Positions 17,390 through 28,008 of a stretch of 64,000 nucleotides of DNA are shown here, one piece after another. The notes under the pieces were generated by a model, which saw nothing but the letters and a program-made list of their open reading frames with translations, did no database searches and was not told where the DNA came from. Source of the DNA: Epithemia pelagica (Eukaryota; Bacillariophyta; Bacillariophyceae; Surirellales; Surirellaceae). Each line of letters starts with the position of its first letter. Position 1 is the first letter of the stretch. The position numbers were made by a program, and so were the translations under genes. Where the stretch lies: positions 806,001-870,000 of the forward strand of contig OX337242.1 in the NCBI GenBank assembly GCA_946965045.2, read 5' to 3'.

Positions 17390-19690
17390 ATGATGGACTC
17401 GCTTTGCTTAAACTTTGGTCCCTTGGACACTGTCATGGTAACGACAAGTCTGACTCCTCCATTGGGAGACCAAGACAATGTGGTGGTGGTTCCCCTCCAA
17501 ACACACTCCTCTCCCAAGCGAACCAAGAAGCACCATCGCACTACTAGTAGTAGCATTGGGCCTCTCCACAAAACCATGACTCCCAACCATGTCACTTGGT
17601 CCATGATGCGATCGACTGACAATAGGAAAAAGAACCACCACAAAGCCACACGAACACATTTCTCACCCAATCGAACCAAAAGTAGTTCCGATAGTTTGAG
17701 TTCTTGGAACAACAACAACAAGACCAAACGCAAAGAGAAATCCATTCCTTCGATACCAAACAACAATAATAAAGAAAATCAACCAGATTGTCTCAAAACC
17801 AATGTGGCATATTCGCATTCGAGAAGTCGTCGATACAACAAGAGTGTCGAATGGTTGGTTTGGTTTCTCACCATGAAAGCGAAACGAGGCAACGAAAAAA
17901 CCTTGTCCCTGCCAACCACCAACAATAACGAAAACCAACCACCCGAGTGCTACAAAAATTCCGCTTCTCACCGTTCCTCCTCTTCGAACCGCCACAAAAG
18001 AAGTAGCGGGGAAGACTGGTCCTGGTCGTTTCACAAGACGAAGCGCAAAAAGAAACCGGTACAAACGAGCCACAAAGAAATTCCACCGGAACACCACCAT
18101 CACCACAAAACGATAGTGTCCCGTTCCTCCTCCTCGAGGCCATGGAAATGGAATACCAAAACAAATGGTGAATGGTTGGTATGGTTCTTGAGCACGGCAA
18201 AACGAAAACACAAATCCTTGATGGTGCGCAAGGAAACAACACACTCACCAGAGCATCACCATGCAAAAGACAGTAGTAGCACACCAGTATCGTCCAAACG
18301 TGGCCGCGGTTGGTGTCTTTGGTTCGTGACCAAATCAAACCGCAACGACAAGGCCTTGTCGGTCATTGGAAACCACTCCGTCGTCGAGAACGTCAATGCC
18401 TCTCCACCCGCAGCATTGGATACTCGGTTGTTGCGATCCCCTCAACCACGACGACACACACCACCCTCCTTGCGCAACCAAATTTCCGTGTGTTTGGTGA
18501 TTGGAGAAGGCTCCTTTGGTCGTGTCTGGTACGGCCGTCACAAACCCACCAATCAAGAAATTGCGCTCAAAGTGGTGGACAAGTGCTCCTGCTGGAAACA
18601 ACCGGAACTCATCACGGCCATTCGCACCGAACAAGCCATTCTCCAGTCCTTGCGACTCCACCATCACAACCATACGCACCATTCCAAGGAAACGGGCGAA
18701 TCCGGCAACAACAAGAACAACAACAACAACCATACCAAGTCATGGGGACCTCCCGTGGTACAACTGTTGGCCTCCTTTCACGATGCCGAATGCTTGTACT
18801 TGGTAATGGAATGTCACAAGGGTGGTACCTTGCAAGACATGATCTCCTACATGTTTCCTTCCCACGACCACTCGAAACTGCGACCACAATTGTTTGACTA
18901 TGTCAAGAGTCTCCCGTGGTATGCCCGGCAATTGTTGGACGCCATTAGTTATATTCATTCGAGAGGAATTTGTCATTGCGATGTCAAACCAGCCAATGTG
19001 CTCGTGTCGTCCAACTCGAGGCGATTGTACCTGACCGATTTTGGATCCGCCGTCCAATGTTCCCTGCCATTCTCATCGGCCGCTGCCGCCGAAGAAACCA
19101 CCTTGCATCGAACCTTGCAGGGAACCACATCGTATTCGGCACCGGAGCGATTGGGAATCACGGTATCCATGAACAATATGAGCGACTTGAAGAATCGTAC
19201 GCGAGCCTGGGATTTGTGGGCCTTGGGATGTTCCGTCCATGCCCTGTGGGTCGGAGCGTCACCCTTTGAGGCCGCATCGGATTATTTGGTCACCACCTCG
19301 TTGCACGCGTATTGTCAAGCAACCGAACCCAGTCTTCCCTGGAGGAACCACCACACGGCGGCAACCAAAGCATTGTATGCACTCCCCGCCGTGTGGAAGG
19401 ATTTGTTGTGCAATCATTTGTTGCATATCGATCCGGTCCAACGACTCCGTCGGGCCTTGGGCAGTGGTGGTGGTCGGGAATCCTCCGGGGAGCACCCAAC
19501 GGCTCGTGTCGTGGGAGGAGGAGAACCTTTTTATCCCTTGCTGTCCCAACATGCGGCATGGTCCCAAGTCCAGACTCAAAGCCGACCCTCCTTTGCACCG
19601 CCCGAACCCAAATGGGTTCAACAAGTACGAGAAAATGAGAGTTTGACATGGTTGGATGGGAGTCTTGGATGGAGTGCCTTTCTCATGTAA
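17390..19690 (+). CDS. Ser/Thr protein kinase with repetitive basic N-terminal half
   Basis: This is a 766-aa protein. The C-terminal half is a complete eukaryotic kinase domain: glycine loop IGEGSFGRVWYG, catalytic Lys in IALKVVDK, catalytic loop HCDVKPANV (Cys in place of Arg of HRD), DFG in LTDFGSA, APE-like SAPERLG, and subdomain IX AWDLWALGCS. A His/Asn-rich insertion sits between the N-lobe helix and the hinge. It looks most like AGC/PDK1-type kinases, but I cannot place it firmly. The N-terminal roughly 360 residues are low-complexity, rich in Ser, His, Lys and Asn. They contain a recurring WLVWFL-type hydrophobic core followed by a basic run (EWLVWFLTMKAKRG, EWLVWFLSTAKRKHKS, GWCLWFVTKSNRN; a weaker copy reads DWSWSFHKTKRKKK). 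The start is the ATG at 17390; a second ATG follows at once. Confidence 0.82.
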   Translation: MMDSLCLNFGPLDTVMVTTSLTPPLGDQDNVVVVPLQTHSSPKRTKKHHRTTSSSIGPLHKTMTPNHVTWSMMRSTDNRKKNHHKATRTHFSPNRTKSSSDSLSSWNNNNKTKRKEKSIPSIPNNNNKENQPDCLKTNVAYSHSRSRRYNKSVEWLVWFLTMKAKRGNEKTLSLPTTNNNENQPPECYKNSASHRSSSSNRHKRSSGEDWSWSFHKTKRKKKPVQTSHKEIPPEHHHHHKTIVSRSSSSRPWKWNTKTNGEWLVWFLSTAKRKHKSLMVRKETTHSPEHHHAKDSSSTPVSSKRGRGWCLWFVTKSNRNDKALSVIGNHSVVENVNASPPAALDTRLLRSPQPRRHTPPSLRNQISVCLVIGEGSFGRVWYGRHKPTNQEIALKVVDKCSCWKQPELITAIRTEQAILQSLRLHHHNHTHHSKETGESGNNKNNNNNHTKSWGPPVVQLLASFHDAECLYLVMECHKGGTLQDMISYMFPSHDHSKLRPQLFDYVKSLPWYARQLLDAISYIHSRGICHCDVKPANVLVSSNSRRLYLTDFGSAVQCSLPFSSAAAAEETTLHRTLQGTTSYSAPERLGITVSMNNMSDLKNRTRAWDLWALGCSVHALWVGASPFEAASDYLVTTSLHAYCQATEPSLPWRNHHTAATKALYALPAVWKDLLCNHLLHIDPVQRLRRALGSGGGRESSGEHPTARVVGGGEPFYPLLSQHAAWSQVQTQSRPSFAPPEPKWVQQVRENESLTWLDGSLGWSAFLM

Positions 19691-19844
19691 AAAAGTACGA
19701 CGGCGTGTACCGTCTCTGTTTGGAAGTGGATTGCGCCACTAGGACCTTGAAGTGAAGAGGAAGTGCCTTTCTCATGTAAAAAGGTACGACGGCGTGTACC
19801 ATCTCTTTTTGGAAGTGGATTGCGCCACGAGGACCTTGAAGTGA
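19673..19844. repeat. Tandem duplication of the kinase gene 3' end
   Basis: Bases 19673 to about 19755 recur at 19762-19844 with a period of 89 bp and few differences. The first copy includes the last coding codons and stop of the kinase gene, so the second copy is a non-coding duplicate of the gene's end. Confidence 0.8.
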
Positions 19845-20447
19845 GAGTGGGATGGCTGTTTCCATGTACTCGGTGTCCTACACAGGGGAACCTTGGTAAC
19901 GTGGGGGCTGCTCGGAAGAAAGAGAAACTTCATCAATACGGCCATTCTTCTTCTTTGGTTCTTTATTGCACCACTGTTCGGTTGTGCGGTGGGCCACTTT
20001 CGGATCACGCAGTTCTGCCTCTGCCGAAATAAACCCTTGAGGTAGATAAACGCGATTGTTCGCCTACCTTGTGCAAAAGGAAACAGTTTTGACTACAGAA
20101 AATAGTAAAGTTCATTCAATACAATTCCTAATAAACGTCAAAGGCTATTTTGTCGTGACAATCCTTCTTTTTAACAGATTCTCTCTCGGAATACATCCGG
20201 CAGCAACATAGATCGTTTCAAGAGGTTGGCAATTCACAATCCTTCGTTTGGGAAACATTCAACATGAAGTAAGAAAGACTGGCACCAACCCTCTTGCAAT
20301 GAAGAACATAGGCAACACTTACCCAAAACAAGCTCAAACCCAACATGGAGAATCTTGCCGCTTCTGCAAACCGGAGAAAGATAATGTAATCATAATACAG
20401 TGAAAGTATGCATTTCAGTAAATGGTGTATATCGTTTGGTGCAAGTG
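19845..20447. other. Spacer between convergent genes
   Basis: Lies between the 3' ends of the kinase gene (plus) and the Pro/Gly-rich secreted gene (minus). No ORF of note and no terminator-like structure that I can support. Confidence 0.4.
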
Positions 20448-21986
20448 CTAACAGCACAGCATTCCAGTAGGAGCATCGGGTGTCTCTGGCTCCTTTTCCG
20501 TTTCAAAATCTTTGGCGGGTGTTTGAGGAACCTCTCTATCCTTTTCATCGTCCACGTAAATTGTTTCATTAAAGGTTGTATCTTCATCCTCCTTGCGCTG
20601 TTGTTCGTCCTTGAATTGATCCGTGTAGTACTCATCGCCATCGGATCCAATTTCTGGTTCGGCAAGGGACAAGGTACTAATGTCCTTGGAGACTTCTTGT
20701 TGTTTCTTCATTCTTCTACGAAAGGCAATCGCACCAACCACCACCACAAACAAGCAGGCAATCACAACCACAAAAATGGCAACGAGATTGGCGCTGGTAC
20801 TGGAAGTGCTCACTGGTTCGTCGGAATCGTTCAAAAGACTGCTGTTATTCGGATCGGCTGCGTCATCAGGGTCTCCTGCAGGCTGTTCAAACCCGAGCAA
20901 TCTAATGTCTAAATCGCCGGCATTGTCTGTCATGACTTGGTTCAAATCGTCCGAGGCTTCCCCTTCTAAATCTTGGACGTCAAGGCCAATATCTTCTGTT
21001 CCATCTAGGCCCGAGAGTTCACGACCTCCAATCCTTCGATAGTAGTTAACTTGAAGTTTGGCACCCGTCCAACTCAAACAGGTTCTACCATTACTTTCTT
21101 CCACGGGATCCGAAAGAGCTCCTGTCCTGGAGCGATCCACCAGAACAGCCGCAATTTCAATGCGTTTAGAAAATTCACAATCAATCACTCGGTCGACATA
21201 GGCGGGAACGAGAACATCCACCCAAAAGGTGGACAAATTCTCCATCAAATCCGGGACATTGTCGTTTCTCACACACACTACAAAGCGTGCCGAAAAGATT
21301 TGTTTGCGCATATCCAGGTAATTTGGAGGCCGTCCTTCATTCTCGCAATATCGTTTCACCACAATGCCATTGTCTTCAATGAGGTAGGGAGTGCTCGGTA
21401 CCGGCTCTTGAGGAGCATGTGTGGGAGCGGGCACCGGAGGATGCGTGGGAGCAGGGACCGGGGCATGTGTGGGTTCCACATAATCGTCATCTTCTTCTAC
21501 GTAATCATCGTCCGGTTCCTCATGGACATCATCATCGTAGCGAGGAGGGCGAGGACGTGGTCGCCACCAATGGGGAGGAAATCCAGGTGGTAGGAAGCCA
21601 GGAGGAAAGTGGGGCATACCTCCTAGGGGCACGAGCATTACAATTACCACTGGAAACTGCATACCAGGAAAGGGGAATCCATGACGACCGCCATATCCAC
21701 GACGTCCACCGCGAAGAGGTGGACCAAGATACGGACCACGTCGACCTGGTACTGGGCCTCCAATGGGGAAATCGGGTTCGGTAGGAAAGGGCCCTTGACC
21801 TGGTACAGGGCCTCCAATGGGGAAATCGGGTTCGGTAGGAAAGGGGCCACGGGGAGGAGACCGGCCTAGCGCTCGGCCCTGAGGAGGACCATTGTCAAAG
21901 GATGGATTGAACCTACTAGCTAACAGCGAAGGAAGAACGGCAAGGAAAAAGAGCAACAAGGTCCTCATCTTCTTGCCATTTGTCAT
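20448..21986 (-). CDS. Secreted Pro/Gly-rich single-pass membrane protein
   Basis: 512 aa from the ATG at 21986; a second ATG at 21968 gives a tighter signal peptide (MRTLLLFFLAVLPSLLA). A Pro/Gly-rich segment follows with two copies of an 18-aa unit containing FPTEPDFPIGGPVPG. Then comes a hydrophobic block FPFPGMQFPVVIVMLVPLGG, and an acidic Asp/Glu/Tyr stretch (DDDYVEEDDDYVEP) with Pro/Ala/Thr repeats. A globular extracellular domain with a few Cys follows, then a transmembrane helix (LVAIFVVVIACLFVVVVGAIAF) and a roughly 90-aa acidic cytoplasmic tail. The FP-x-PG hydrophobic block is shared with the secreted proteins at 32616 and 34647. A cell-surface or wall-associated role is inferred. 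No enzyme motif was seen. A TATA-like TATATATT lies about 150 bp upstream. Confidence 0.78.
   Translation of the reverse strand: MTNGKKMRTLLLFFLAVLPSLLASRFNPSFDNGPPQGRALGRSPPRGPFPTEPDFPIGGPVPGQGPFPTEPDFPIGGPVPGRRGPYLGPPLRGGRRGYGGRHGFPFPGMQFPVVIVMLVPLGGMPHFPPGFLPPGFPPHWWRPRPRPPRYDDDVHEEPDDDYVEEDDDYVEPTHAPVPAPTHPPVPAPTHAPQEPVPSTPYLIEDNGIVVKRYCENEGRPPNYLDMRKQIFSARFVVCVRNDNVPDLMENLSTFWVDVLVPAYVDRVIDCEFSKRIEIAAVLVDRSRTGALSDPVEESNGRTCLSWTGAKLQVNYYRRIGGRELSGLDGTEDIGLDVQDLEGEASDDLNQVMTDNAGDLDIRLLGFEQPAGDPDDAADPNNSSLLNDSDEPVSTSSTSANLVAIFVVVIACLFVVVVGAIAFRRRMKKQQEVSKDISTLSLAEPEIGSDGDEYYTDQFKDEQQRKEDEDTTFNETIYVDDEKDREVPQTPAKDFETEKEPETPDAPTGMLCC
21744..21851. repeat. 54-bp in-frame tandem repeat (two copies)
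   Basis: Two almost identical 54-bp units encode an 18-aa Pro/Gly module in the secreted protein at 20448-21986. The period is a multiple of three, so the reading frame is kept. Confidence 0.8.
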
Positions 21987-23171
21987 GGAGTTCACAAGAG
22001 TATGGTTCTTGTTGTTCGTATCAAACGCAACACCAATGGACCCACAGAAAAATCACAATTTTGGGCCACGCCGCACGGATAAGAGCGGCGCCGTGCGTGC
22101 CAAAGGAAGCAGCTCTCCACTCCAACGTACAACCAAGAATATATATGGGGGTGGACGTGCGTGCTGGAACCGGTAGTTGAGACTCCTTTCTTGGCTGTGT
22201 CGTACCAATAATAAGTCTTGGGACTTTTACAGTTGGTTCGAATTTTGTTGCGAAGGCTTCGACCAGCCGCGCCTATGATGGCCCGGCGCGACAAAGATAC
22301 ATAGGGAATTCGGTCACACGGCCTGCGCTGCAGTTCGGAAGCATCCTCATCAAACGATCGACAAAGGAACTGTAGGCTGGCATGCGCGCGACAACCGACG
22401 GAGGTTCAGAATGACCGCGGTGGCAAATGAAATTTTGATGCTAAGAGTTTCGATTATGGCCTTTCATGTGTCGGGCCTAAGTAATCGTTGGGAATGGATT
22501 GTTCATGACACGTGTGACACATAGACTTCTAAGGAAGGATCCCTCCCTTTTCCGGCGGGTTTTCTCTTTTTTCCGCGGGAAAAATTGTCCCGGTAACTTA
22601 TTGTCACGCCATTCTTCAAAGGAAAAATGAGGTCTCGGTCGACTCCGTTTTTGTGGAGTGTCCGAGAGAAAAAGAATGGAAAATGGAAAATTTATTGTGA
22701 AGCGCGGAACATGAAAATCTGAGTTTATTCTCTGGTTTGGATCTTGAGAAGGCGACCGTTCTTGTCAAATCGGTGAGACTTCTCTTCATGATGAGCGGAG
22801 TGTGCATGATTGGATGTTGTGTCAACCAAGGGATCTACAGCGTCTGGAATACGACGGAGTCATGTCTGTGCCCAATCGCCATGAACAAATGAACAACCTC
22901 CGTATCGTCCTAGCTTTTCGCAATGCATCTTGTGCACTAATTCATAGAGATTTGAAACAAGCTGAGTTCAGATTTGTCTCTAAAACTACCCGTGTTTAGG
23001 ATTCTCGCGCTTTGTAGCAAGGGAGGTTATGTACATTCGATCCTCCAGGAACCAAAATGGAGCTTTCTTTTGTAGTAGGTAGTCCTGGGAGCTGCATAGA
23101 CTATGCGAACTCGTGCATCCACTCAATTCCGGTCACCACCAAGTCTCTTGTCAAGAGGGGCTGTCCATCTA
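21987..23171. other. Long spacer, promoter of the Pro/Gly-rich gene
   Basis: Contains the upstream region of the minus-strand secreted gene, with a TATATAT motif near 22138-22146, and the 3' region of the S49 peptidase gene. An ORF at 22802-22999 has no features of a real gene. No repeat or RNA gene seen. Confidence 0.4.
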
Positions 23172-25361
23172 TCATACAGACACGACAGCGGTATGGCCTG
23201 CCTTGTGGATTTGCAACCAGGCACTTATACTCGTGAGAATGGTCGAAAGCCGATGAGCCACATTGCCGAGTTGTGCTCCCAGATCGGCTCCCTCTGCTGT
23301 GGTTGTCCGAAACATGGAAGATTTCGGTCGTTTGATTTCTCGGAGTCTCAGAACCAAACCACCCTCGGCTAGTTTTTGACCAATGTAGTCGTCGCTGCCA
23401 ATCATGGACCAAAACACACACAGACACAAGTACGAAACGCGCAAAATGAGATGGTTGCACCAAACGTGTTGCCATTTGCATCCCCAGGATATGGTAGCCT
23501 CACCTTGTCATGATCTTGTCAATGAGTCCGACTTCGACAGCATCGTATCCAAGCCATGTCTCCCCTGTCGCGACAATGTTGATATTGGCTGCCACGGCAG
23601 GTCTGGACTCGACAACGTGGCGTTTAAAGGCGTCATGGACCGTATCTACCATATCTTGTACTTTGGCCACTTGGTCCTCGGTAATATCACCCAATAAGCC
23701 AATCGGATTCTTGTCCCGTCCACCTCGAAACACTAGTGGCAAGACACCCCATCCTTCCAACGTCTTTTGCACGTTCAAGGTTTGTCCCATGACACCAATC
23801 GAACCAAGCAGAGCAAAGGGAGAAGCAAACAGTCGGCCAGGACTGGAAGTACACGCAATCATGTACCCACCTGAGTGGCAAAGCATGTGCTCTTAGGGTC
23901 TGCTTGGCTTTGTCGAATCATTCATTGACAGGGAAATGAGTGTGACTTACCGGAAGCTGCCACCTTATCGACCAATACCGTCACAGTAATGTTTGGATGG
24001 TTTCGCAGACGAAGAAGTTGTTGAGCTGCAAGGGCATACTCGGGTGCACTTCCTCCAGGTGACTCAAGCAACACAGCTACTTCGACGTGCATAGTCTTGT
24101 TGTTGGACGCAGACGACCTTAAGTGTTGCTCGTTCAATTTCGGGTATTCACTGAGAAGAAAGGACACTTTATCTCGAATGGTACTGATTTGACTCACGGT
24201 GGAATCCAATTGTGTCATATCCAGAAGGATTGTGGTACTGTTGTACATTTTTGTCTCAGTCGGTTCCATCGGTCGCCGTGGTTGCTTTGCCGAGCCTGGT
24301 CGGGACAAAGACAAGGGAAATGGTTTTCCGGAACCCATGGTGCGAACGTGGACTGCCGCATCCAAAGCGCGTCCCAAGGCCATGCCATCTTTTACGTACC
24401 GACTATTCAGGGCCTCAAAGGTATAGTGTTGCTCGATGGGAGGCAGATATACCGAAGACATTCCCATGTGTTGAAACCAAAGGAAGGGCAGTAACCATAA
24501 AAGGGAAGGGTTGGAAAAGGACCTCAGGAGTAACACAACAGACGCAACCCAAGGTTCCTTGTCTTCGCCTCCTGATAACGAAGCAAACAGGCTTCCTGAA
24601 ATAACCATGAACAAGAACAGTTTCAACAAGGTACTGGCCGATAATGTTTTCGGGGATGGATCTTTGGAATTGGAAATGATGGACCACAGTTTGCTAAGAA
24701 ACAGCGAAATGTGATTTCGAAATAGAATGAGACCCACCGCTACCACCGCAATCTTGATTTTCTTTTCCTGTAAAGCCGATTTTAGCATGGCTTTGGCGAC
24801 TTGTGTAGAATTAAAAACCTTCTCTCTAGGTTTGATTCCATCATATGTCCCCGAGGAGCGGCTGGGATTTTCTTCCCATTCACGATCATCATCCATGTCT
24901 AGAAAATCCCAGTCTTCTTCTTCTTCCTCCTCCTCCTCCTCCTCCTCATCATCATCATCATCCTGATCCTCGTCTTCTTTTATGTCTTCTCCGTCTTCTT
25001 CATCAAAAGGATTGTCATATTCTTCTTCCTGATCCTCGTCCTCTTCATCTGTCTCGTCCTGAACATCTCCATCATCCGTGGCACCGTAAAGAATCCCGAG
25101 ATCCTGTGAATCGTCCAGTGTTTTGTCTACGTCATCAATGGAAGCGTTGAATAGAGCTGGCTGCATTTCATTGTCTTCGGTCGACTCTTGACTTGTCGCA
25201 TTGTGCATGTCGTTGTCGTCATGGAGGACAACAGTTTCCACGGAATCGCTCGCACACGAAATGACTGGTCGCAGGGGACGTGTCCAAGCCAAAATGGCCA
25301 TCCAGAAAAGAGCATATTTGATATGATTCCCTGTCAATACTCGTGAGCAAAGAGTCGACAT
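23172..25361 (-). CDS. SohB/SppA-type S49 serine peptidase, three exons
   Basis: Exons are 25361-23951, 23870-23504 and 23394-23172, joined over GT-AG introns of 80 and 109 bp. Phases fit and give 666 aa. The peptidase core matches bacterial SohB: VLLESPGGSAPEY, VDKVAASGGYMIA (Ser of ASGG is the nucleophile; this motif is rebuilt across intron 1), FALLGSIGV, and Lys in GRDKNPIGLLGD as the likely general base. ATGETWLGYDAVEVGLIDKIM follows and continues into exon 3 with SDDYIGQKLAEGG. The start ATG at 25361 opens a signal-like hydrophobic segment. An acidic, nearly pure Asp/Glu tract (about 24905-25060) and two or three membrane helices precede the peptidase domain. The protein is thus a membrane-anchored peptidase, in plastid or endomembranes (not resolved). 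Such S49 proteins degrade signal peptides and membrane proteins. Confidence 0.85.
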
Positions 25362-26207
25362 GATGATGCTCCAAAGCTCCTCCAGAGGACACAAGAAAAA
25401 GCCAGAGTGATGTTTGGTGTTTCGAGGTAAAGATCCAAAAAATGTGAGATCTATTGTAGCTATGCCGTAAGTGGAGCTAACGTAGCTATCCGAGTTCGGC
25501 GCAACCGATTCAACTTTTGTCTCGTTCCATTTTTCCAATCATGAACTTTTCGCAATCTAAAAATTGAGAATAGATTACGAGAGACTCAATACTCAACGCA
25601 AAAGACAGATGAAAAGTGCTTGGAAGCCATCAGCCTCTTTATGAGAGACGTGAGGGCTAGATCGTTAAGGGGCCTCAATCAAGCAACTCAGTCCGAATCT
25701 CTTTACGTTATGGTAACTCAAGGCTCTGTGGAACGAGTATGTCTTGCGGCCATTCATGCAAACAACAACACAGAAGAACTCGCGGTGTCAATTCGCGCTG
25801 GGAGAAAAAGGTACGATCGAGTGATGAGCCTGTTCGTTTCGACGACGACGGAAGAATTGAATTTGATGTCTTGCCAGATTTGGTGGTTAATTGGATAAGA
25901 TCCAGCTGGGATGGAGCTGTATCGTTTGATTTGTTCGGCTTTCGCCGACGCAACAAGAATGCTCCGAAAAGTTCTTTTCTCCTTTTGCAAAATAGGGGCC
26001 GTCGTGCCCATGCAATGGTCATTGGCCGACATTGTGGTCGTGACAAGGCTTCAAACCTCCACCACCTTCTCCTCCATTGCTGCTTTAGGTGTCAAACCGT
26101 TTATACGACCGAGAGGGTGGGGTTATTACACGATAGGACACTGCACCGCTTTGTTGAAGTATGCTGTCCTCTCGGTGGGTGTTTCGTGTTTCGGTCAGTC
26201 TCCACAG
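25362..26207. other. Spacer between peptidase and reductase genes
   Basis: Includes the peptidase promoter and the 3' region of the reductase gene. An open frame at 25739-26347 lacks any recognisable domain and overlaps the reductase 3' end antisense. It is best treated as chance. Confidence 0.4.
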
Positions 26208-27701
26208 CTATTCAAACTCTAGCAATCGAAGGGGATCCGAACGCCAGCACAGACGCGTTAATCGTTGAAGCTCCATGTCTTGTTGTTGTTGTTCTTGTTC
26301 TTGTGGGTCGTCTCCCTCCTCCCTCTCATCGGTCGATGCGTCCATAGCTGTAGTCGTCTTATTCTTGCTGAACATTGGATGGGTCTGACGAACCTTGTGG
26401 AGTAGAATCTCGGACAAGTCTTGGATCTGGTCCTCCTCCAAGGAAAAATCAAAGAGGTCCGAGTTTTCGACCATGCGATGTGGTTTGCTCGTTTTGGGGA
26501 TCACCACACAATCTTGTTGGAGTGCCCATTTGAGCAAGATTTGAGCCGGCGTTTTCTCATACATGACTGCTAAATCCAGGACTGGTTCGGCATTGACTAA
26601 TTTACATGTAATCATGCAAGATTTGCGGGGAGTCGCCTGTTGTCCTTTCTCTCCTTTTGGGCGATTTCCTTGGTAGTGTTTGTCGACCCATCCCAACAAG
26701 TCCCTCCATTCTTGGTGGGTCGTATCGTGACCTCCAAGGGAGGCATAGGCTTGAACGACAATGCCATGACGGGCACAATACTGTCGCAATTCCGTTTGGG
26801 GATGAAGGGGGTGGAGTTCCACTTGGTTGACCATGGGTCGAATCCGACACTGCAAGCTTTCCAAATGCTGCACGGTAAAATTGGAAACTCCAATGGCCCG
26901 ACACTTTCCCTCCAAATAGGCATCTTCCATAGCCCTCCATGTTTCGGAACGGAGATGAGCCATTTCCTCTGCACTTGAGGCCGTTGTGGCTTGGGACCAA
27001 ACGTCTTCGCTGCTGGAGGATGATCCCTTGCCGTCGTCATTGTCATTGTTGTTGTTGTCATTTTTCTTGTCTTGTACCTTCCACGCTGGTCCGGGCCAAT
27101 GCATGAGCCATAAATCGACATGGCTTAGTTGGAGTCGCTTCAAGGAATAGCGGAGACAATCGAGGGTGGCATTGTACCCATGAAAGCGTCTCCAGTGTTT
27201 GGTCGTGACAAAGACATGATGGCGAGACGGTATCGTTCCATCTTCCAAAGCTTGTTGGAGGGCTTCGCCCACACGTCGTTCGGTTCGTTCTCGACTGTAA
27301 CAAAAGGCCGTGTCAATTTGACGATACCCCGCTTGGAGTGCCTGAACCGTGGCCTCTCGTGCCTTTTCTCCCAAATAGTACGTGCCAAAGCCCACCCACG
27401 GAAGAATCACCGGTGGTCGTGACTCAACAATGGACTCCAACGATGGATTCTTCGTGTCATTGTCACCGTTGTTGTTGTCGGCCAAAATTTGAGGAACCAA
27501 TCGAATGCCATCCGTCAAGGATTGGGCGTCGCGGCCATGCGGAACTTCTCTAAAGAAGGAAGAAGAAGAAGAAGAAGAACCATGATTGGATGCATCGAGT
27601 GGGTCCTTTGAAGTTGTGCCGGCACGACGGCGTCTCTTGGAGGTACGTGTTGCTATCGTGGTCGTTTTGGATTCTTCGGATCGTTTCTTTTTAGGTTTCA
27701 T
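26208..27701 (-). CDS. Aldo-keto reductase family protein
   Basis: This 497-aa protein has one NADPH-dependent TIM-barrel reductase domain. The family's catalytic tetrad is visible: Asp in YRQIDTAFCYS, Tyr of the same segment, Lys in FVTTKHW and His in LWLMHWPG. Family signatures GVSNFTVQHLE, VNQVELHP and VVIPKTSKPHRMVEN are present, so the barrel is complete. It exceeds the usual roughly 320 aa because of a basic Ser-rich N-terminal extension of about 95 residues, Asn/Asp- and Lys-rich insertions in loops, and a Glu/Gln-rich tail. The substrate cannot be read from the sequence. The ATG at 27701 is the first in frame. The gene is divergent from the DUF4460-like gene, with a shared roughly 300-bp promoter. 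Confidence 0.87.
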   Translation of the reverse strand: MKPKKKRSEESKTTTIATRTSKRRRRAGTTSKDPLDASNHGSSSSSSSFFREVPHGRDAQSLTDGIRLVPQILADNNNGDNDTKNPSLESIVESRPPVILPWVGFGTYYLGEKAREATVQALQAGYRQIDTAFCYSRERTERRVGEALQQALEDGTIPSRHHVFVTTKHWRRFHGYNATLDCLRYSLKRLQLSHVDLWLMHWPGPAWKVQDKKNDNNNNDNDDGKGSSSSSEDVWSQATTASSAEEMAHLRSETWRAMEDAYLEGKCRAIGVSNFTVQHLESLQCRIRPMVNQVELHPLHPQTELRQYCARHGIVVQAYASLGGHDTTHQEWRDLLGWVDKHYQGNRPKGEKGQQATPRKSCMITCKLVNAEPVLDLAVMYEKTPAQILLKWALQQDCVVIPKTSKPHRMVENSDLFDFSLEEDQIQDLSEILLHKVRQTHPMFSKNKTTTAMDASTDEREEGDDPQEQEQQQQDMELQRLTRLCWRSDPLRLLEFE

Positions 27702-28008
27702 GGTTCCAAGGTTGATCGATGTACCAGTCTCGTCATTCTCGCGTTTGGAGGCAATGCAAATCCGAAAAAGGCGGCATGCAATATATTACAACTCAGAATA
27801 CGTAAAATAAAACTATTTAAAATGTAATATTGAAAAGTCTCCTAATATCGCTCAAGAGTAATATTTTCCGTGACAGATATATGGTATCTTTTGCGGCCAT
27901 CAAACCCAACAACAACAAACAACCATTGCAACTGATGGGTCCTTCTTGATAGTAGAATCGAACCGACTCTCTCTTTATTCTCCCTCACTCTCTGTCGATC
28001 ATCTTGTG
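27702..28008. promoter_or_regulatory. Divergent promoter region
   Basis: This 307-bp AT-rich spacer sits between two genes that run away from each other, the reductase (minus) and the DUF4460-like gene (plus). It must carry start signals for both. No individual element can be pinned down. Confidence 0.4.

Noticed and set aside
25739-26347. 202-aa plus-strand ORF
   Set aside because: No recognisable domain, overlaps the reductase 3' end antisense and does not look like biased coding sequence.
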